Below are positions 43,038 to 52,401 of a DNA stretch of 64,000 bases, one piece after another. Below the pieces are notes generated by a model. That model did no database searches, had not been told where the DNA came from, and was given only the letters and a program-made list of their open reading frames with translations. Made by a program: the position numbers and the translations under genes. Each line of letters opens with the position of its first letter. The stretch's first letter is position 1. This DNA is from RGIG2041 sp045652745 (lineage in GTDB: Bacteria; Bacillota; Clostridia; UBA1381; UMGS1253), in contig JAZRUW010000030.1 of assembly GCA_045652745.1 (NCBI GenBank), forward strand, positions 62,001 to 126,000, in the 5' to 3' direction.

Positions 43038-43868
43038 ATGTGGAAAGATACTTTAGTCCGCACCGTTTCCGCGGTTTGCGGTCTGGCAATATTTTTTAAT
43101 ATCTTGTTTATGTCGCCCATCGTATTGCTGTGTGCCGTTGGTGCGTTGTCTTTGTTGATGGTCTACGAAGTCGTGCGCGCCCTCGGCTTTAAACTGTTTG
43201 GAACTGTTTTAGCCTGCTTGGGTGGCTTGTGTATGCTGCTGGCCTTAACCTTTGGCAGTTACACCGATTTTTTCGCAACATTCGCTATCACAACGACAGT
43301 AATTTCCATCTATGCCTTAGCGCACAATGAAACAATGACCTTTTCCGATGTAAGCATCGGTATGTTTATGATGGTGTATATCATCTACTTTATGCACTGC
43401 ATTCCATTGGTGCGCGGTCTGAGTACGAAGGGCCTTCTGCTAATGTTTTTGATTTTTATTTGTGCGTGGATAAGCGATACCGGCGCATACTTTGCCGGAA
43501 AATTCTTCGGCAAGCACAAACTGATTGAAAAGGTCAGTCCGAAAAAGACGGTGGAGGGTGCAATCGGCGGTGTTGTAACAACGGCACTTGCCGCGATGCT
43601 TTTGGGCTTCATTGCCCAATCCTGCTTCTCCTTGGAAGCAAACTACTGGACACTTGCACTTGCAGGTATGGTCGGCTCTGTTTTAGGACAGGTCGGTGAC
43701 CTGATTGCTTCCTGGCTTAAACGCCAGTACGGCATTAAAGATTTCGGCAAACTTATGCCGGGGCACGGCGGCGCAATGGACCGCTTTGACAGCGTGGTGC
43801 TCACGGCCCCGTTTGTGTACTTTTTAGTACACTACCTGCCGAAAATCGGCTTATACTTAATTCGATAG
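43038..43868 (+). CDS. cdsA: Phosphatidate cytidylyltransferase
   Basis: 276-residue membrane enzyme with about eight helices. The C-terminal CDP-diglyceride synthase signature is present as SWLKRQYGIKDFGKLMPGHGG followed by MDRFDS. It makes CDP-diacylglycerol from phosphatidic acid and CTP, the first committed step of phospholipid synthesis. AAGGAAGG lies upstream of the ATG. The stop codon is 12 bases before the dxr start. Confidence 0.95.
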   Translation: MWKDTLVRTVSAVCGLAIFFNILFMSPIVLLCAVGALSLLMVYEVVRALGFKLFGTVLACLGGLCMLLALTFGSYTDFFATFAITTTVISIYALAHNETMTFSDVSIGMFMMVYIIYFMHCIPLVRGLSTKGLLLMFLIFICAWISDTGAYFAGKFFGKHKLIEKVSPKKTVEGAIGGVVTTALAAMLLGFIAQSCFSLEANYWTLALAGMVGSVLGQVGDLIASWLKRQYGIKDFGKLMPGHGGAMDRFDSVVLTAPFVYFLVHYLPKIGLYLIR

Positions 43869-43880
43869 GTGGAACGTATT

Positions 43881-45026
43881 TTGAAAAACATAGTGATACT
43901 CGGCTCGACCGGTTCAATCGGTACACAGAGCTTAGATATTGTAAGAAAAAGCCCCGATATGAAAGTGTTGGGGCTTTCTGCGCATCATAACATAGACTTG
44001 CTTGAAACACAGGCGCGCGAATTTATGCCGCAGATGGTCTGCGCAGGCACCGAAGAGCTTGCCAAAGATTTGGCGCTTCGTCTTGCTGATACCGACATAA
44101 AAGTCGTATGCGGCACAGACGGCATGTGCACGCTCGCTACCCTGCCGGATGCGCAAATTATCGTAACCAGCGTAATGGGAATTGCCGGCCTTCGCCCGAC
44201 AATAGCCGCAATCGAAGCAAAAAAGGACATTGCGCTTGCCAACAAAGAAACTTTAGTTGCAGCAGGTGCAGTCGTGACCAAACTGGCGCGCGAAAACGGC
44301 GTGAAAATTTTACCGGTGGACAGTGAGCACAGTGCCGTTTTCCAATCTTTGGCAGGTCTGCAATCGCCAAAGCAACTTCGCAAGATTATTTTAACCGCCT
44401 CGGGCGGCCCTTTCCGCACAAAAACGGCGGAAGAATTAAAAGGTGTAACAAAGCAAATGGCTTTAAAACACCCCAACTGGAGTATGGGCGCAAAAATCAC
44501 CATCGACTCCTCTACCATGGTCAACAAGGGTTTGGAGGTCATTGAAGCGCACTGGCTGTTTAACGCAACTCCCGAGCAAATTGATGTAGTCATTCATCCG
44601 CAGAGCATCATTCATTCCATGGTCGAATTCATTGACGGCTCTGTAATTGCGCAGCTCGGTCTGCCGGATATGCGTCTGCCGATTGCTTATGCGCTCACCT
44701 ATCCGGACAGAGCGCCGATTTCAAGCGAGTTTTTAAGCCTTGCCGACATTGGTACGCTCACTTTTGAAAAACCGAAAAACGACGTATTCCCTGCCCTGCC
44801 GCTCGCCTATGAGGCTCTGCGCAAAGGCGGCACAATGTGCGCGGTATACAACGGCGCGGACGAAGCGGCCGTCGCGGCATTTTTGCAGGATAAAATCAAA
44901 TACACCGCCATCACCGACGTTATAGAAAAGGCGATGGCATCATATACTAACAAAGCAGCCGACACGCTCGAAGCCGTGTTGGAAGCGGATGCGTGGGCCC
45001 GCGAATTTGTCCGCGCGCACATTTAA
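43881..45026 (+). CDS. dxr: 1-deoxy-D-xylulose 5-phosphate reductoisomerase
   Basis: 381 residues. The start is taken as TTG 43881 (KNIVILGSTGSIG follows directly, as usual in the family) with AGGTGG 8 bases upstream; the GTG at 43869 has no ribosome site. GSTGSIG (8-14) binds NADPH, and SEHSA, SGGPFR and HPNWSMGAKITIDSSTMVNKG are active-site segments. It forms methylerythritol phosphate, the second step of the MEP isoprenoid pathway. ispG lies two genes downstream. Confidence 0.95.
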   Translation: MKNIVILGSTGSIGTQSLDIVRKSPDMKVLGLSAHHNIDLLETQAREFMPQMVCAGTEELAKDLALRLADTDIKVVCGTDGMCTLATLPDAQIIVTSVMGIAGLRPTIAAIEAKKDIALANKETLVAAGAVVTKLARENGVKILPVDSEHSAVFQSLAGLQSPKQLRKIILTASGGPFRTKTAEELKGVTKQMALKHPNWSMGAKITIDSSTMVNKGLEVIEAHWLFNATPEQIDVVIHPQSIIHSMVEFIDGSVIAQLGLPDMRLPIAYALTYPDRAPISSEFLSLADIGTLTFEKPKNDVFPALPLAYEALRKGGTMCAVYNGADEAAVAAFLQDKIKYTAITDVIEKAMASYTNKAADTLEAVLEADAWAREFVRAHI

Positions 45027-45042
45027 ATTGAGGTGAATTTTA

Positions 45043-46191
45043 TTGTCTTCTCTTGTAACCATACTCGTTGCACTTTTGGTCTTTGCCGTTATGGTCGTGG
45101 TGCACGAATTCGGTCATTTCATCACGGCAAAACTGTTCAAAATCAACGTAGTGGAATTTGCCGTAGGTATGGGGCCTGCCCTTTTCAAAAAGAAATATAA
45201 GGAAACCACCTACGCTTTGCGTTGCATTCCGTTCGGCGGTTACTGTATGTTTGACGACGATGTCGGTAACGACACATCGCCGAACTCCTTTGAAAACGCC
45301 GCTTGGTACAAACGGCTATGCGTAGCACTGGCCGGTGCATTTTTAAATCTCGTACTCGGATTTTTAATTTTTGTGATTTTGCAGTCCGCAAACATGACCA
45401 CCTACCGTCCTGTGATTACGGGTTTTGTGGAGCAAACCAACTTACAAGCGGCAGGCCTGCAAACCGGTGACAAAATTTTGCGTTTGAACAATACGCAGAT
45501 TCACATCAAAGAGGATATTGATTTCTTTATGCAACGAAATGGCGATGCGCCCGTTTTGGTCACTGCTAAGCGCGACGGCAAAACCCTACAAGCAACCGTC
45601 ACTCCGGTCAAAACACAGTATGTCTATACCTATGACACAGATAAAATTACCCTGACCACCATTGTCGGCGGTACGCAAATCAGTCAGGAAAGCGAGCCTG
45701 CGCCGAGTGATACAGATTACCAAAACTATGTCGGTCAAACCGCAAGTATCACAAAATATTTACTCGGCTTTCAAGGCACGAACATTGAGCGCAGCATGGG
45801 AAGTGTGTTCTATGATGCATTTTATACCACGCTCTACAATATAAAAATTGTCTACGTTTCCCTGTGGGATTTGCTTTTGGGCAAAGTCGGCGCCGACCAA
45901 GTCAGTGGACCAATCGGCATTGTCAGCGTAATCGGCCAAGCAACCCAAATTGGATGGCAATCCCTGCTTTCTTTGGTTGGCTTGCTAACAGTCAATTTGG
46001 GTATCATGAACCTATTGCCCATACCGGGACTGGACGGTTGTAAGGCCCTTACCTTAATTGCAGAAGGTATCACCAGACGCAAGCTGCCCAAAAAAGTTGA
46101 AACCGTCATCACGCTCATTGGTTTCGGCCTGCTGATTTTATTGATGCTGTGGGCAACCTTTAATGATGTACAGAATTTGTTTATAAAGTAG
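45043..46191 (+). CDS. rseP: Site-2 protease RseP (RIP metalloprotease)
   Basis: 382-residue membrane protease with HEFGH at 21-25 (zinc ligands H21, H25; catalytic E22) in the first helix. It has a central PDZ domain (about 125-190, with a GLQTGDKIL segment) and the second metal motif NLLPIPGLDG near residue 325. It cuts transmembrane anti-sigma factors and signal peptides within the membrane. TTG start with GAGGTGA upstream. The usual place between dxr and ispG supports the assignment. Confidence 0.94.
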   Translation: MSSLVTILVALLVFAVMVVVHEFGHFITAKLFKINVVEFAVGMGPALFKKKYKETTYALRCIPFGGYCMFDDDVGNDTSPNSFENAAWYKRLCVALAGAFLNLVLGFLIFVILQSANMTTYRPVITGFVEQTNLQAAGLQTGDKILRLNNTQIHIKEDIDFFMQRNGDAPVLVTAKRDGKTLQATVTPVKTQYVYTYDTDKITLTTIVGGTQISQESEPAPSDTDYQNYVGQTASITKYLLGFQGTNIERSMGSVFYDAFYTTLYNIKIVYVSLWDLLLGKVGADQVSGPIGIVSVIGQATQIGWQSLLSLVGLLTVNLGIMNLLPIPGLDGCKALTLIAEGITRRKLPKKVETVITLIGFGLLILLMLWATFNDVQNLFIK

Positions 46192-46199
46192 GGATTCCT

Positions 46200-47246
46200 G
46201 TGAAAAAAATAACCAAGACCGTACAGGTCGGACAAATTAAAATCGGCGGCAACCACCCCGTCAGTGTGCAGTCTATGACCACAACGGACACGCGTAATGT
46301 TGCCGCAACTGTTGCACAAATTCACGAATTGGAGCAGGCCGGTTGCGAAATCATTCGCGTTGCCGTACCGGACATGACGGCGGCAGAAGCCATTGCACAA
46401 ATCAAAAAAGATATACACATCCCGTTGGTGTGTGACATTCACTTTGACTATAAGCTTGCGCTGACCTGTATGCGGGGCGGTGCAGATAAAATCCGCATTA
46501 ACCCCGGCAATATCGGTGAGCGCTGGAAAGTCAGAGAGGTTGCCGATATGGCAAACGGCCTCGGCATTCCGATTCGTATCGGTGTCAACGGCGGTTCTCT
46601 GCAAAAGGACATTTTAGCAAAATATAAGCATCCGACCTCCGAAGCCTTGGTGGAAAGCGGCCTTGCACACGCTTCTATCTTAGAAGACTGCGGATTTAAT
46701 AATATCCTTTTGTCTTTAAAGGCCTCGGATGTACCGACGATGATTGAAGCCTATCGCGCAGCAAGTAATGCCTGTGACTATCCGTTGCATCTCGGCGTGA
46801 CCGAAGCGGGCACACAGGAAATCGGCATCATCAAATCCTCCATCGGTATCGGTACACTTTTAAGCGAGGGCATCGGCGATACCATCCGCGTATCCCTAAC
46901 CGCCCATCCGGTGCACGAGGTGAAAGCCGGCATTGAAATTCTGCGTGCACTCGGTATGAAAACCGGTGGCGTTACCTTCGTTTCCTGCCCGACCTGCGGC
47001 AGATGTCGCATCAATTTAATTGACATTGCAAACGAGGTAAAATCGCGTTGCGACCACATAGACAAAGATATTAAAATCGCCGTAATGGGTTGTGCCGTAA
47101 ACGGCCCCGGTGAAGCGCGCGATGCAGACATCGGCATCGCCGGCGGCGACGGTGAAGGCCTGATTTTCAAAAAAGGAGAAATCGTACGCAAAGTCGCGCA
47201 GGAAAACATCATTGAGGCGCTGATGCAGGAAATCGAAAAATTATAA
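46200..47246 (+). CDS. ispG: 4-hydroxy-3-methylbut-2-en-1-yl diphosphate synthase
   Basis: 348 residues. The 4Fe-4S ligands expected for IspG are visible: C263 and C266 in CPTCGR, C298 in MGCAVNGPGEA and E305. The N-terminal barrel opens with GGNHPVSVQSMTTTDT. It catalyses the penultimate step of the MEP pathway. The start is GTG with a modest AGGGA upstream, 8 bases after rseP. Last gene of the block; no convincing terminator follows. Confidence 0.96.
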   Translation: MKKITKTVQVGQIKIGGNHPVSVQSMTTTDTRNVAATVAQIHELEQAGCEIIRVAVPDMTAAEAIAQIKKDIHIPLVCDIHFDYKLALTCMRGGADKIRINPGNIGERWKVREVADMANGLGIPIRIGVNGGSLQKDILAKYKHPTSEALVESGLAHASILEDCGFNNILLSLKASDVPTMIEAYRAASNACDYPLHLGVTEAGTQEIGIIKSSIGIGTLLSEGIGDTIRVSLTAHPVHEVKAGIEILRALGMKTGGVTFVSCPTCGRCRINLIDIANEVKSRCDHIDKDIKIAVMGCAVNGPGEARDADIGIAGGDGEGLIFKKGEIVRKVAQENIIEALMQEIEKL

Positions 47247-47281
47247 ACAAACAGTAATTCCGCTGTAATCCGTTTGTAATA

Positions 47282-47310
47282 TTCATGGTTTATAATGGAT
47301 GTAGTATAAT
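47282..47310 (+). promoter_or_regulatory. Promoter of the small secreted protein gene
   Basis: TTCATG (47282-47287), 17-base spacer, perfect -10 TATAAT (47305-47310), giving a leader of about 95 bases. Confidence 0.6.
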
Positions 47311-47334
47311 ACATATGATAGGTTTATTGTCTGT

Positions 47335-47362
47335 TTTTCGCATGGTGCGCAAGGTGCGAAAA
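47335..47362 (+). other. Hairpin in the 5' leader
   Basis: Perfect 8-base arms TTTTCGCA (47335-47342) and TGCGAAAA (47355-47362) around a 12-base loop, between promoter and ribosome site. It could stabilise the mRNA or respond to a ligand; no known riboswitch class is evident. Confidence 0.5.
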
Positions 47363-47411
47363 CTGCAGAACGTTCGAATTATCCCCCATTGCGCATACGG
47401 AGGATTTGAAA

Positions 47412-47888
47412 ATGAAAAAGAAACTTACAATTCTTTTGTGCCTCGTGTTGGCACTCTCGGCCTTTTTGTCCGTTGCTGCTTTTGCCGCACCGACAATGAT
47501 TGGCGAAAATTACAACATCGGTAACACAGACGCACTGATGACGGTAAAGAAGCCTGCAAGTTTGAAGGCAACTACATCGGAGCGCACTTACACGGTAACT
47601 GCAGCCGGTAAACCCGGCATTGACGTAACCGTATACCGCAAAAGCAAACTGGACGGTCAGTTCTACCGCGTGTTCCAGAACGGTTACTTCCTGACAAGCA
47701 CGGTTGGTGCAAGCGGTGTATATGTGGTATCCATCGAATTACTGGACGGCGGCAACACCATGCTTCTGTATGCGGAAAACGCAAACGAACGCCAGGTCAT
47801 CAAAATTGACATCACCCGCCTTTCCAAAACGCAGTTAGACAAAATCAACAACTTGTCCGTAGGTGATTTGTTCTCCTATAGTTGGTAA
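47412..47888 (+). CDS. Small secreted protein of unknown function
   Basis: 158 residues from ATG 47412 with GGAGG 8 bases upstream. A signal peptide covers about 1-27 (KKKLTILLCLVLALSAFLSVAAFA), after which cleavage before APT is likely. The mature part of about 130 residues predicts beta strands, with an Ig-like feel (TYTVTAAGKPGIDVTVYRK, GVYVVSIELLDGGNTMLLYA). No anchor motif is seen, so it is released or held by other contacts. Well-spaced own promoter and terminator. The family is not recognised. Confidence 0.82.
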   Translation: MKKKLTILLCLVLALSAFLSVAAFAAPTMIGENYNIGNTDALMTVKKPASLKATTSERTYTVTAAGKPGIDVTVYRKSKLDGQFYRVFQNGYFLTSTVGASGVYVVSIELLDGGNTMLLYAENANERQVIKIDITRLSKTQLDKINNLSVGDLFSYSW

Positions 47889-47900
47889 TAAACGGAATAC

Positions 47901-47934
47901 AAAAAATACCGCAAAGCATCTTTGCGGTATTTTT
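47901..47934 (+). terminator. Intrinsic terminator
   Basis: Stem 47902-47915 / 47921-47934 (AAAAATACCGCAAA with its complement), loop GCATC, then T's. Confidence 0.9.
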
Positions 47935-47954
47935 AATAAAATAAGGGATTTGCC

Positions 47955-49388
47955 ATGAAAAAAGAACGCATCAAAAGTATAATTTTAATCGCTCTGGTCA
48001 TTTCCAGTTTACTGCTCACAGGCAAACTCTGGCTGGGTGAAAACCTCTGGCCTGAAGGCGTGCACTTTTTTTCGGGACTGGAAAGCAAGTTTTCCGCGCT
48101 GTTTTCGCAACAGACGTCAGAGGACTCCAGAAACATCCTGTTTCCCTCTCACGTCGTGGCCTATACGGTCAAAAATTCCGACCACGCAAGTTATGCATTG
48201 ACCAGCGCAAACGAAAACTATGCAACCGCACGCAGTTTCTGTAACGGCGCGATTGCAAATGCGCTGACACAGCCGCAAAAATATTTTTCGTCAGTGGACG
48301 AGGCCGCATGGAAAAACGCGCTGTTTACCAACGGGATTTATTTGGATTACGGCACCGAAATCCCCAGCGACGTCTTTTGCGCATTTAGCGGCGTTTCCGA
48401 GCAGGTTGAATTGGTCAGTGCTCTGCCGAGCATCCGTTATGCCATTATCACCTCGGAAGGTAACCTCGTAAGCAATATCTCCGTATACCTGCGCGATGCA
48501 AGTGACCGTTATCTCAAAATTTCCACCACGCAACCGAAAGGTGATTTAACCGACCTTTTAAACAGCTTAGAAGAATATGTTACGCCGGATAACCGCTTTT
48601 CATTTTTTATCGGTGCAGACACGCCAACCGGCAGCATGGGCGAAGTTTTGTTCGACTCCTACCTGCTTTTAACGGAAAGCGAAACGGCTTTGGCACAGAT
48701 TTATGCGACAAATCCGATTTACGACTATACACAACAGGACTGGAATGTGAAGGATGCAACACAGCTTTTACATTGCTTTTCCATGAATCCGAAAACAGCA
48801 AAAAAATACACCGACGCAGAAGAAAATATTATTTTTCTGCAAAACCATGCCACGCTGAAAGTGTCCAAAAACGGCCTTGTGGAATACACCGCGGCAGCGG
48901 GACAGAAAGGCTTTGCACTTTCGGAATCTCCGAGTGCAAATACAACAGCCAATGCCCGCAGTGCAGTTGCACTTGCCTATGATGTATACTCTGCTTTTTC
49001 AGAGCGCACACCGCGCCTGTATATGAGCACCTTCTCTGCAACGGGCACAAACAACAAAATTAGTTTGGATTACAACATCGACGGCACAAAAGTGCTGACA
49101 GATTTAAACGGCGGACATGCCGCAGATATAGAAATTCAGGACGGCTACGTACAGCGTTTTGCCTTGCTTTTACGCAGTTACGAAAAAACCGAGGAAATCA
49201 CATTGCTCCCCTCAAGTTACGTTGCGGTAGACCAGGTATTTGCAACATTAGATGCCGGTACGGAAAGTAAAAAAATCGAAAACATGTTTGTCGCTTATCA
49301 TGATGACACAGCGGCCACCCTACTGCAACCTAACTGGTTTATTCAACTTGAAAACGACCTTGAACTTAAGAAAACACAATCACGATAA
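47955..49388 (+). CDS. YycH-like membrane-anchored extracytoplasmic protein
   Basis: 477 residues. One N-terminal transmembrane helix (about 9-28), then a large outside domain. The opening (KSIILIALVISSLLLTGKLWL) and the two-domain mixed alpha/beta body resemble YycH, which in Bacillus restrains the WalK kinase together with YycI. Here there is no walRK nearby; the next gene, 12 bases on, is ftsK/spoIIIE. It may therefore be a YycH-related envelope sensor wired to another partner, or simply relocated. Assignment to the family is moderate. Confidence 0.65.
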   Translation: MKKERIKSIILIALVISSLLLTGKLWLGENLWPEGVHFFSGLESKFSALFSQQTSEDSRNILFPSHVVAYTVKNSDHASYALTSANENYATARSFCNGAIANALTQPQKYFSSVDEAAWKNALFTNGIYLDYGTEIPSDVFCAFSGVSEQVELVSALPSIRYAIITSEGNLVSNISVYLRDASDRYLKISTTQPKGDLTDLLNSLEEYVTPDNRFSFFIGADTPTGSMGEVLFDSYLLLTESETALAQIYATNPIYDYTQQDWNVKDATQLLHCFSMNPKTAKKYTDAEENIIFLQNHATLKVSKNGLVEYTAAAGQKGFALSESPSANTTANARSAVALAYDVYSAFSERTPRLYMSTFSATGTNNKISLDYNIDGTKVLTDLNGGHAADIEIQDGYVQRFALLLRSYEKTEEITLLPSSYVAVDQVFATLDAGTESKKIENMFVAYHDDTAATLLQPNWFIQLENDLELKKTQSR

Positions 49389-49400
49389 GGAGTAACTCTT

Positions 49401-51875
49401 ATGGCAGAAAAAACAAGCAAAAAGAAAAAGACAACGGAGAAATCCGCCGACAAAAAAGAAAAACAGACACCCCAAGCCGGCGGCCTGAAACTCTGGATTT
49501 GGATAATTTCTCTGTTTCTGCTTACGATTATTTTAGGCATCTTCTTTTATACCGATTACGGCAGTTTGCTGGGCGAATGGACAGACAAGCTGTTTGGCGG
49601 GCTGTTCGGCGCGCCGGCAAAAGCACTCCCCTTCATGCCGCTGTTGCTCGCCGTGTACTTAATTGTGCGTAAAAGCTATAACCGCATGGCGCTAAAAGCC
49701 TCTCTCGGCGGTGTGTTGCTTTTAAACTTATCGGCCCTTTTCCAGATCTTCAGTTCGATGGATATGACCGTAACCATTCCGGCTGCTTTTATTGACGGTG
49801 CGGACGCACACTTCGGCGGCGGCGCATTGGGTGCACTTGTCAGCAACTGGCTCGTAAACCTGACCGGTACAGCCATCAGCGCATTGATTTACGGTGTTTT
49901 GTTGATTGTACTGTGTATCTTCACCTTTAAATTTGCACCAATTCGTTTCCTTGTCGGATTTTTTAAATCGACAGCTAACGAGGCAAAAACCATCTCCAGT
50001 CGCGATAGCTTCGAAGCAGGCAAACGCGCACGCGAAGCTGTAGACGGTTTGGTGCCGCTCAAACAGGATTCTATTGACTTAGATGTGTTTGACGAAGACG
50101 AAAAGCCGGCAAAAGGGAAAAAGAAAAAGAGCAAACGCGAACAACTGATAGAAGAAGCCGAAGCACATCTTGGTGACGGTTTTGATGCGAATTTTGACGA
50201 TATTCCGGTGTTTGACCCGATTGCAGAAAAACTGCAGGCTGCGGACGAATCCAACAGCAATCCGGCAAAAAAATCTTCCAAAAAGGCCGCTGAACCGGAA
50301 GAAGGCTTGTCTGCTGAAGAGTTGATGCAACAGGAAGCGCAGGCAAATCAGTTCGGAAATGGAGCCACAGAAAAGCCGGAATCCCTTTCACCCGAAGAAG
50401 AAGCAGATTTGCGCAACCAGTTGGATGAAAACGCAAAATACCTGCCGATTCCCTACCGTTTTCCGCCTACAACCTTAATGAAGAGTGCGGATAACAAAAA
50501 ACGCGGCGATACACGCGAAGAATTAAGAGAAACAGCAATGCACCTCGTAGATACCTTAAAAAGCTTCGGCGTAGATGTAAAACTTCTGCAAGTCAGCCGT
50601 GGTCCGGCGGTCACCCGCTATGAACTGCAACCGAGCGTCGGCGTTAAGGTCAGCAAAATCACGAACCTTTCGGATGATATTGCTTTAAATCTGGCCGCAT
50701 CTGCTGTCCGTATTGAAGCACCAATTCCGGGCAAAGCTGCCATCGGTATTGAAATTCCAAACAAGGAAGTTTCGATGGTTACGCTGCGCGAAACGATTGA
50801 AACAGACGAATTTAGAAACGCGAAATCTAAACTTGCTGTTGCGCTCGGCATGGACATTACGGGCAATCCCGTTATCGCCGATATTGCCAAATTTCCGCAC
50901 GCACTCATTGCCGGTGCAACCGGTTCCGGTAAGTCGGTATGCATCAACTCAATTATTACCAGTATTTTATACAAGGCTGACCCGAACGAGGTCAAACTGA
51001 TGATGATTGACCCAAAAGTGGTGGAACTGGGTGTCTATAACGACATCCCCCATCTGCTCATCCCGGTAGTTACCGACCCGAAAAAGGCATCCGGTGCGCT
51101 TGCATGGGCAGTAAGCGAAATGACGCGCCGCTACAATCTGTTTGCAAAAAGCGGTGTGCGTGACCTTGCAGGCTACAACGAAGTATTAGAACTTGACGGC
51201 GAGCCGAAACTGCCGCAGATTGTCATCATCATCGACGAGCTTGCCGACTTAATGATGGTCGCACCAAAAGAAATCGAAGACTCGATTTGCCGACTCGCCC
51301 AAATGGCGCGTGCGGCCGGTATGTACTTAATTATTGCAACTCAGCGTCCGTCGGTCAACGTCATCACGGGTGTAATCAAAGCCAACATTCCGACAAGAAT
51401 TGCCTTTGCGGTATCGAGCCAGATTGACAGCCGTACCATCTTAGATTCCATGGGCGCAGAAAAACTGCTCGGTAAGGGTGATATGCTCTTCATGCCGTTT
51501 GGCGCATCCAAACCGACCAGACTGCAAGGTGCTTTCGTTTCCGATAAGGAAGTGGAAAGCATCGTAGAATTCGTCAAAGACACTTCCAAGGCGCGCTATG
51601 ATGAAGACATTACCGAGAAGATTAATGCAAGTTCCGGTGCCGCAGCGGCCGAAGATATGGAAGACGGCGACGAACTTTTGCCGAAAGCCATCGAAATTGC
51701 CATCGCTTCCGGCTCCATTTCCACCTCGATGATTCAGCGCCGCTTAGGTGTAGGTTATGCGCGTGCAGGCCGTATCATCGACCAGATGGAAGCACGCGGC
51801 ATTATCTCGGGTCCCGATGGCAGCAAACCGAGAAACGTGCTTGTTTCTTCGGACGAGCTGTTTGGCGAAGAATAA
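49401..51875 (+). CDS. ftsK: DNA translocase FtsK/SpoIIIE
   Basis: 824 residues. Four transmembrane helices lie in the first 190 residues, after a Lys-rich N-terminal tail. A long acidic and Lys-rich linker follows (about 200-330). The motor domain has Walker A GATGSGKS (near residue 505) and Walker B IVIIIDELADLMM, and the C-terminal gamma winged helix (SGSISTSMIQRRLGVGYARAGRIID) reads orienting DNA sequences. It pumps chromosomal DNA at the septum in division or sporulation. The names FtsK and SpoIIIE cannot be separated by sequence alone. Confidence 0.95.
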   Translation: MAEKTSKKKKTTEKSADKKEKQTPQAGGLKLWIWIISLFLLTIILGIFFYTDYGSLLGEWTDKLFGGLFGAPAKALPFMPLLLAVYLIVRKSYNRMALKASLGGVLLLNLSALFQIFSSMDMTVTIPAAFIDGADAHFGGGALGALVSNWLVNLTGTAISALIYGVLLIVLCIFTFKFAPIRFLVGFFKSTANEAKTISSRDSFEAGKRAREAVDGLVPLKQDSIDLDVFDEDEKPAKGKKKKSKREQLIEEAEAHLGDGFDANFDDIPVFDPIAEKLQAADESNSNPAKKSSKKAAEPEEGLSAEELMQQEAQANQFGNGATEKPESLSPEEEADLRNQLDENAKYLPIPYRFPPTTLMKSADNKKRGDTREELRETAMHLVDTLKSFGVDVKLLQVSRGPAVTRYELQPSVGVKVSKITNLSDDIALNLAASAVRIEAPIPGKAAIGIEIPNKEVSMVTLRETIETDEFRNAKSKLAVALGMDITGNPVIADIAKFPHALIAGATGSGKSVCINSIITSILYKADPNEVKLMMIDPKVVELGVYNDIPHLLIPVVTDPKKASGALAWAVSEMTRRYNLFAKSGVRDLAGYNEVLELDGEPKLPQIVIIIDELADLMMVAPKEIEDSICRLAQMARAAGMYLIIATQRPSVNVITGVIKANIPTRIAFAVSSQIDSRTILDSMGAEKLLGKGDMLFMPFGASKPTRLQGAFVSDKEVESIVEFVKDTSKARYDEDITEKINASSGAAAAEDMEDGDELLPKAIEIAIASGSISTSMIQRRLGVGYARAGRIIDQMEARGIISGPDGSKPRNVLVSSDELFGEE

Positions 51876-51877
51876 GA

Positions 51878-51906
51878 TTGACGAATTTACTTTTCTGTGG
51901 TATGAT
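51878..51906 (+). promoter_or_regulatory. Promoter of rnpB
   Basis: -35 TTGACG (51878-51883), 17-base spacer, -10 TATGAT (51901-51906). The first RNA base would fall close to the start of P1 at 51914. Confidence 0.82.
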
Positions 51907-51913
51907 AATTGGC

Positions 51914-52259
51914 GAGTAAACCGGACGGTTGCGGGTGCAGTGCCGAGAGGCCGCATCTGAGGAAAGTCCGGGCTTCACAGGGCAAGGGTGCCGGATAACG
52001 TCCGGCGAAGGCGACTTCAGGGAGAGTGCAACAGAAAGATACCGCCAGCGCATGCTGGTAAGGATGGAAAGGCGAGGTAAGAGCTCACCCAGCTTCCGGG
52101 TAACCGGCGGCTGATGTAAACCCCACTCGAAGCAACACCACGTAAGGAAGGAATTAAGCCTGCCCGGCGCTCCTTCGATGTAGGTGGCTTAAGCTGCGCG
52201 GTAACGTGCAGGCAAGATAGATAACCGTTCAAGACAGAACCCGGCTTACAGGTTTACTC
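51914..52259 (+). ncRNA. rnpB: RNase P RNA (bacterial type A)
   Basis: About 346 bases with helix P1 formed by GAGTAAACC (51914-51922) and GGTTTACTC (52251-52259). The universally conserved GAGGAAAGTCCGGGC (P4 side, from 51959) and the matching ACAGAACCCGGCTTA near the 3' end are present, as is the AAGG...ATTAAGCC core region. It is the catalytic subunit that matures tRNA 5' ends. Own promoter and terminator. Confidence 0.96.
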
Positions 52260-52272
52260 ACACTTTTAAAAG

Positions 52273-52303
52273 AAAACCTCACTGCATATACAGTGAGGTT
52301 TTT
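52273..52303 (+). terminator. Intrinsic terminator of rnpB
   Basis: Stem 52273-52284 / 52291-52302 (AAAACCTCACTG with CAGTGAGGTTTT), loop CATATA, T-run. Confidence 0.92.
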
Positions 52304-52401
52304 GTATTCTGTAAATAATAAAAAACTTCCCTTTGGGCGAGTAATGTTATAGGATTTGTTTTGAAATGCTGTAATAGCAAGGGTTTCAAGAAATATTTTT
52401 A

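Noticed and set aside
47247..47281. ACAAAC/GTTTGT inverted repeat as an ispG terminator
   Set aside because: The paired stretch is interrupted and no T-run follows.
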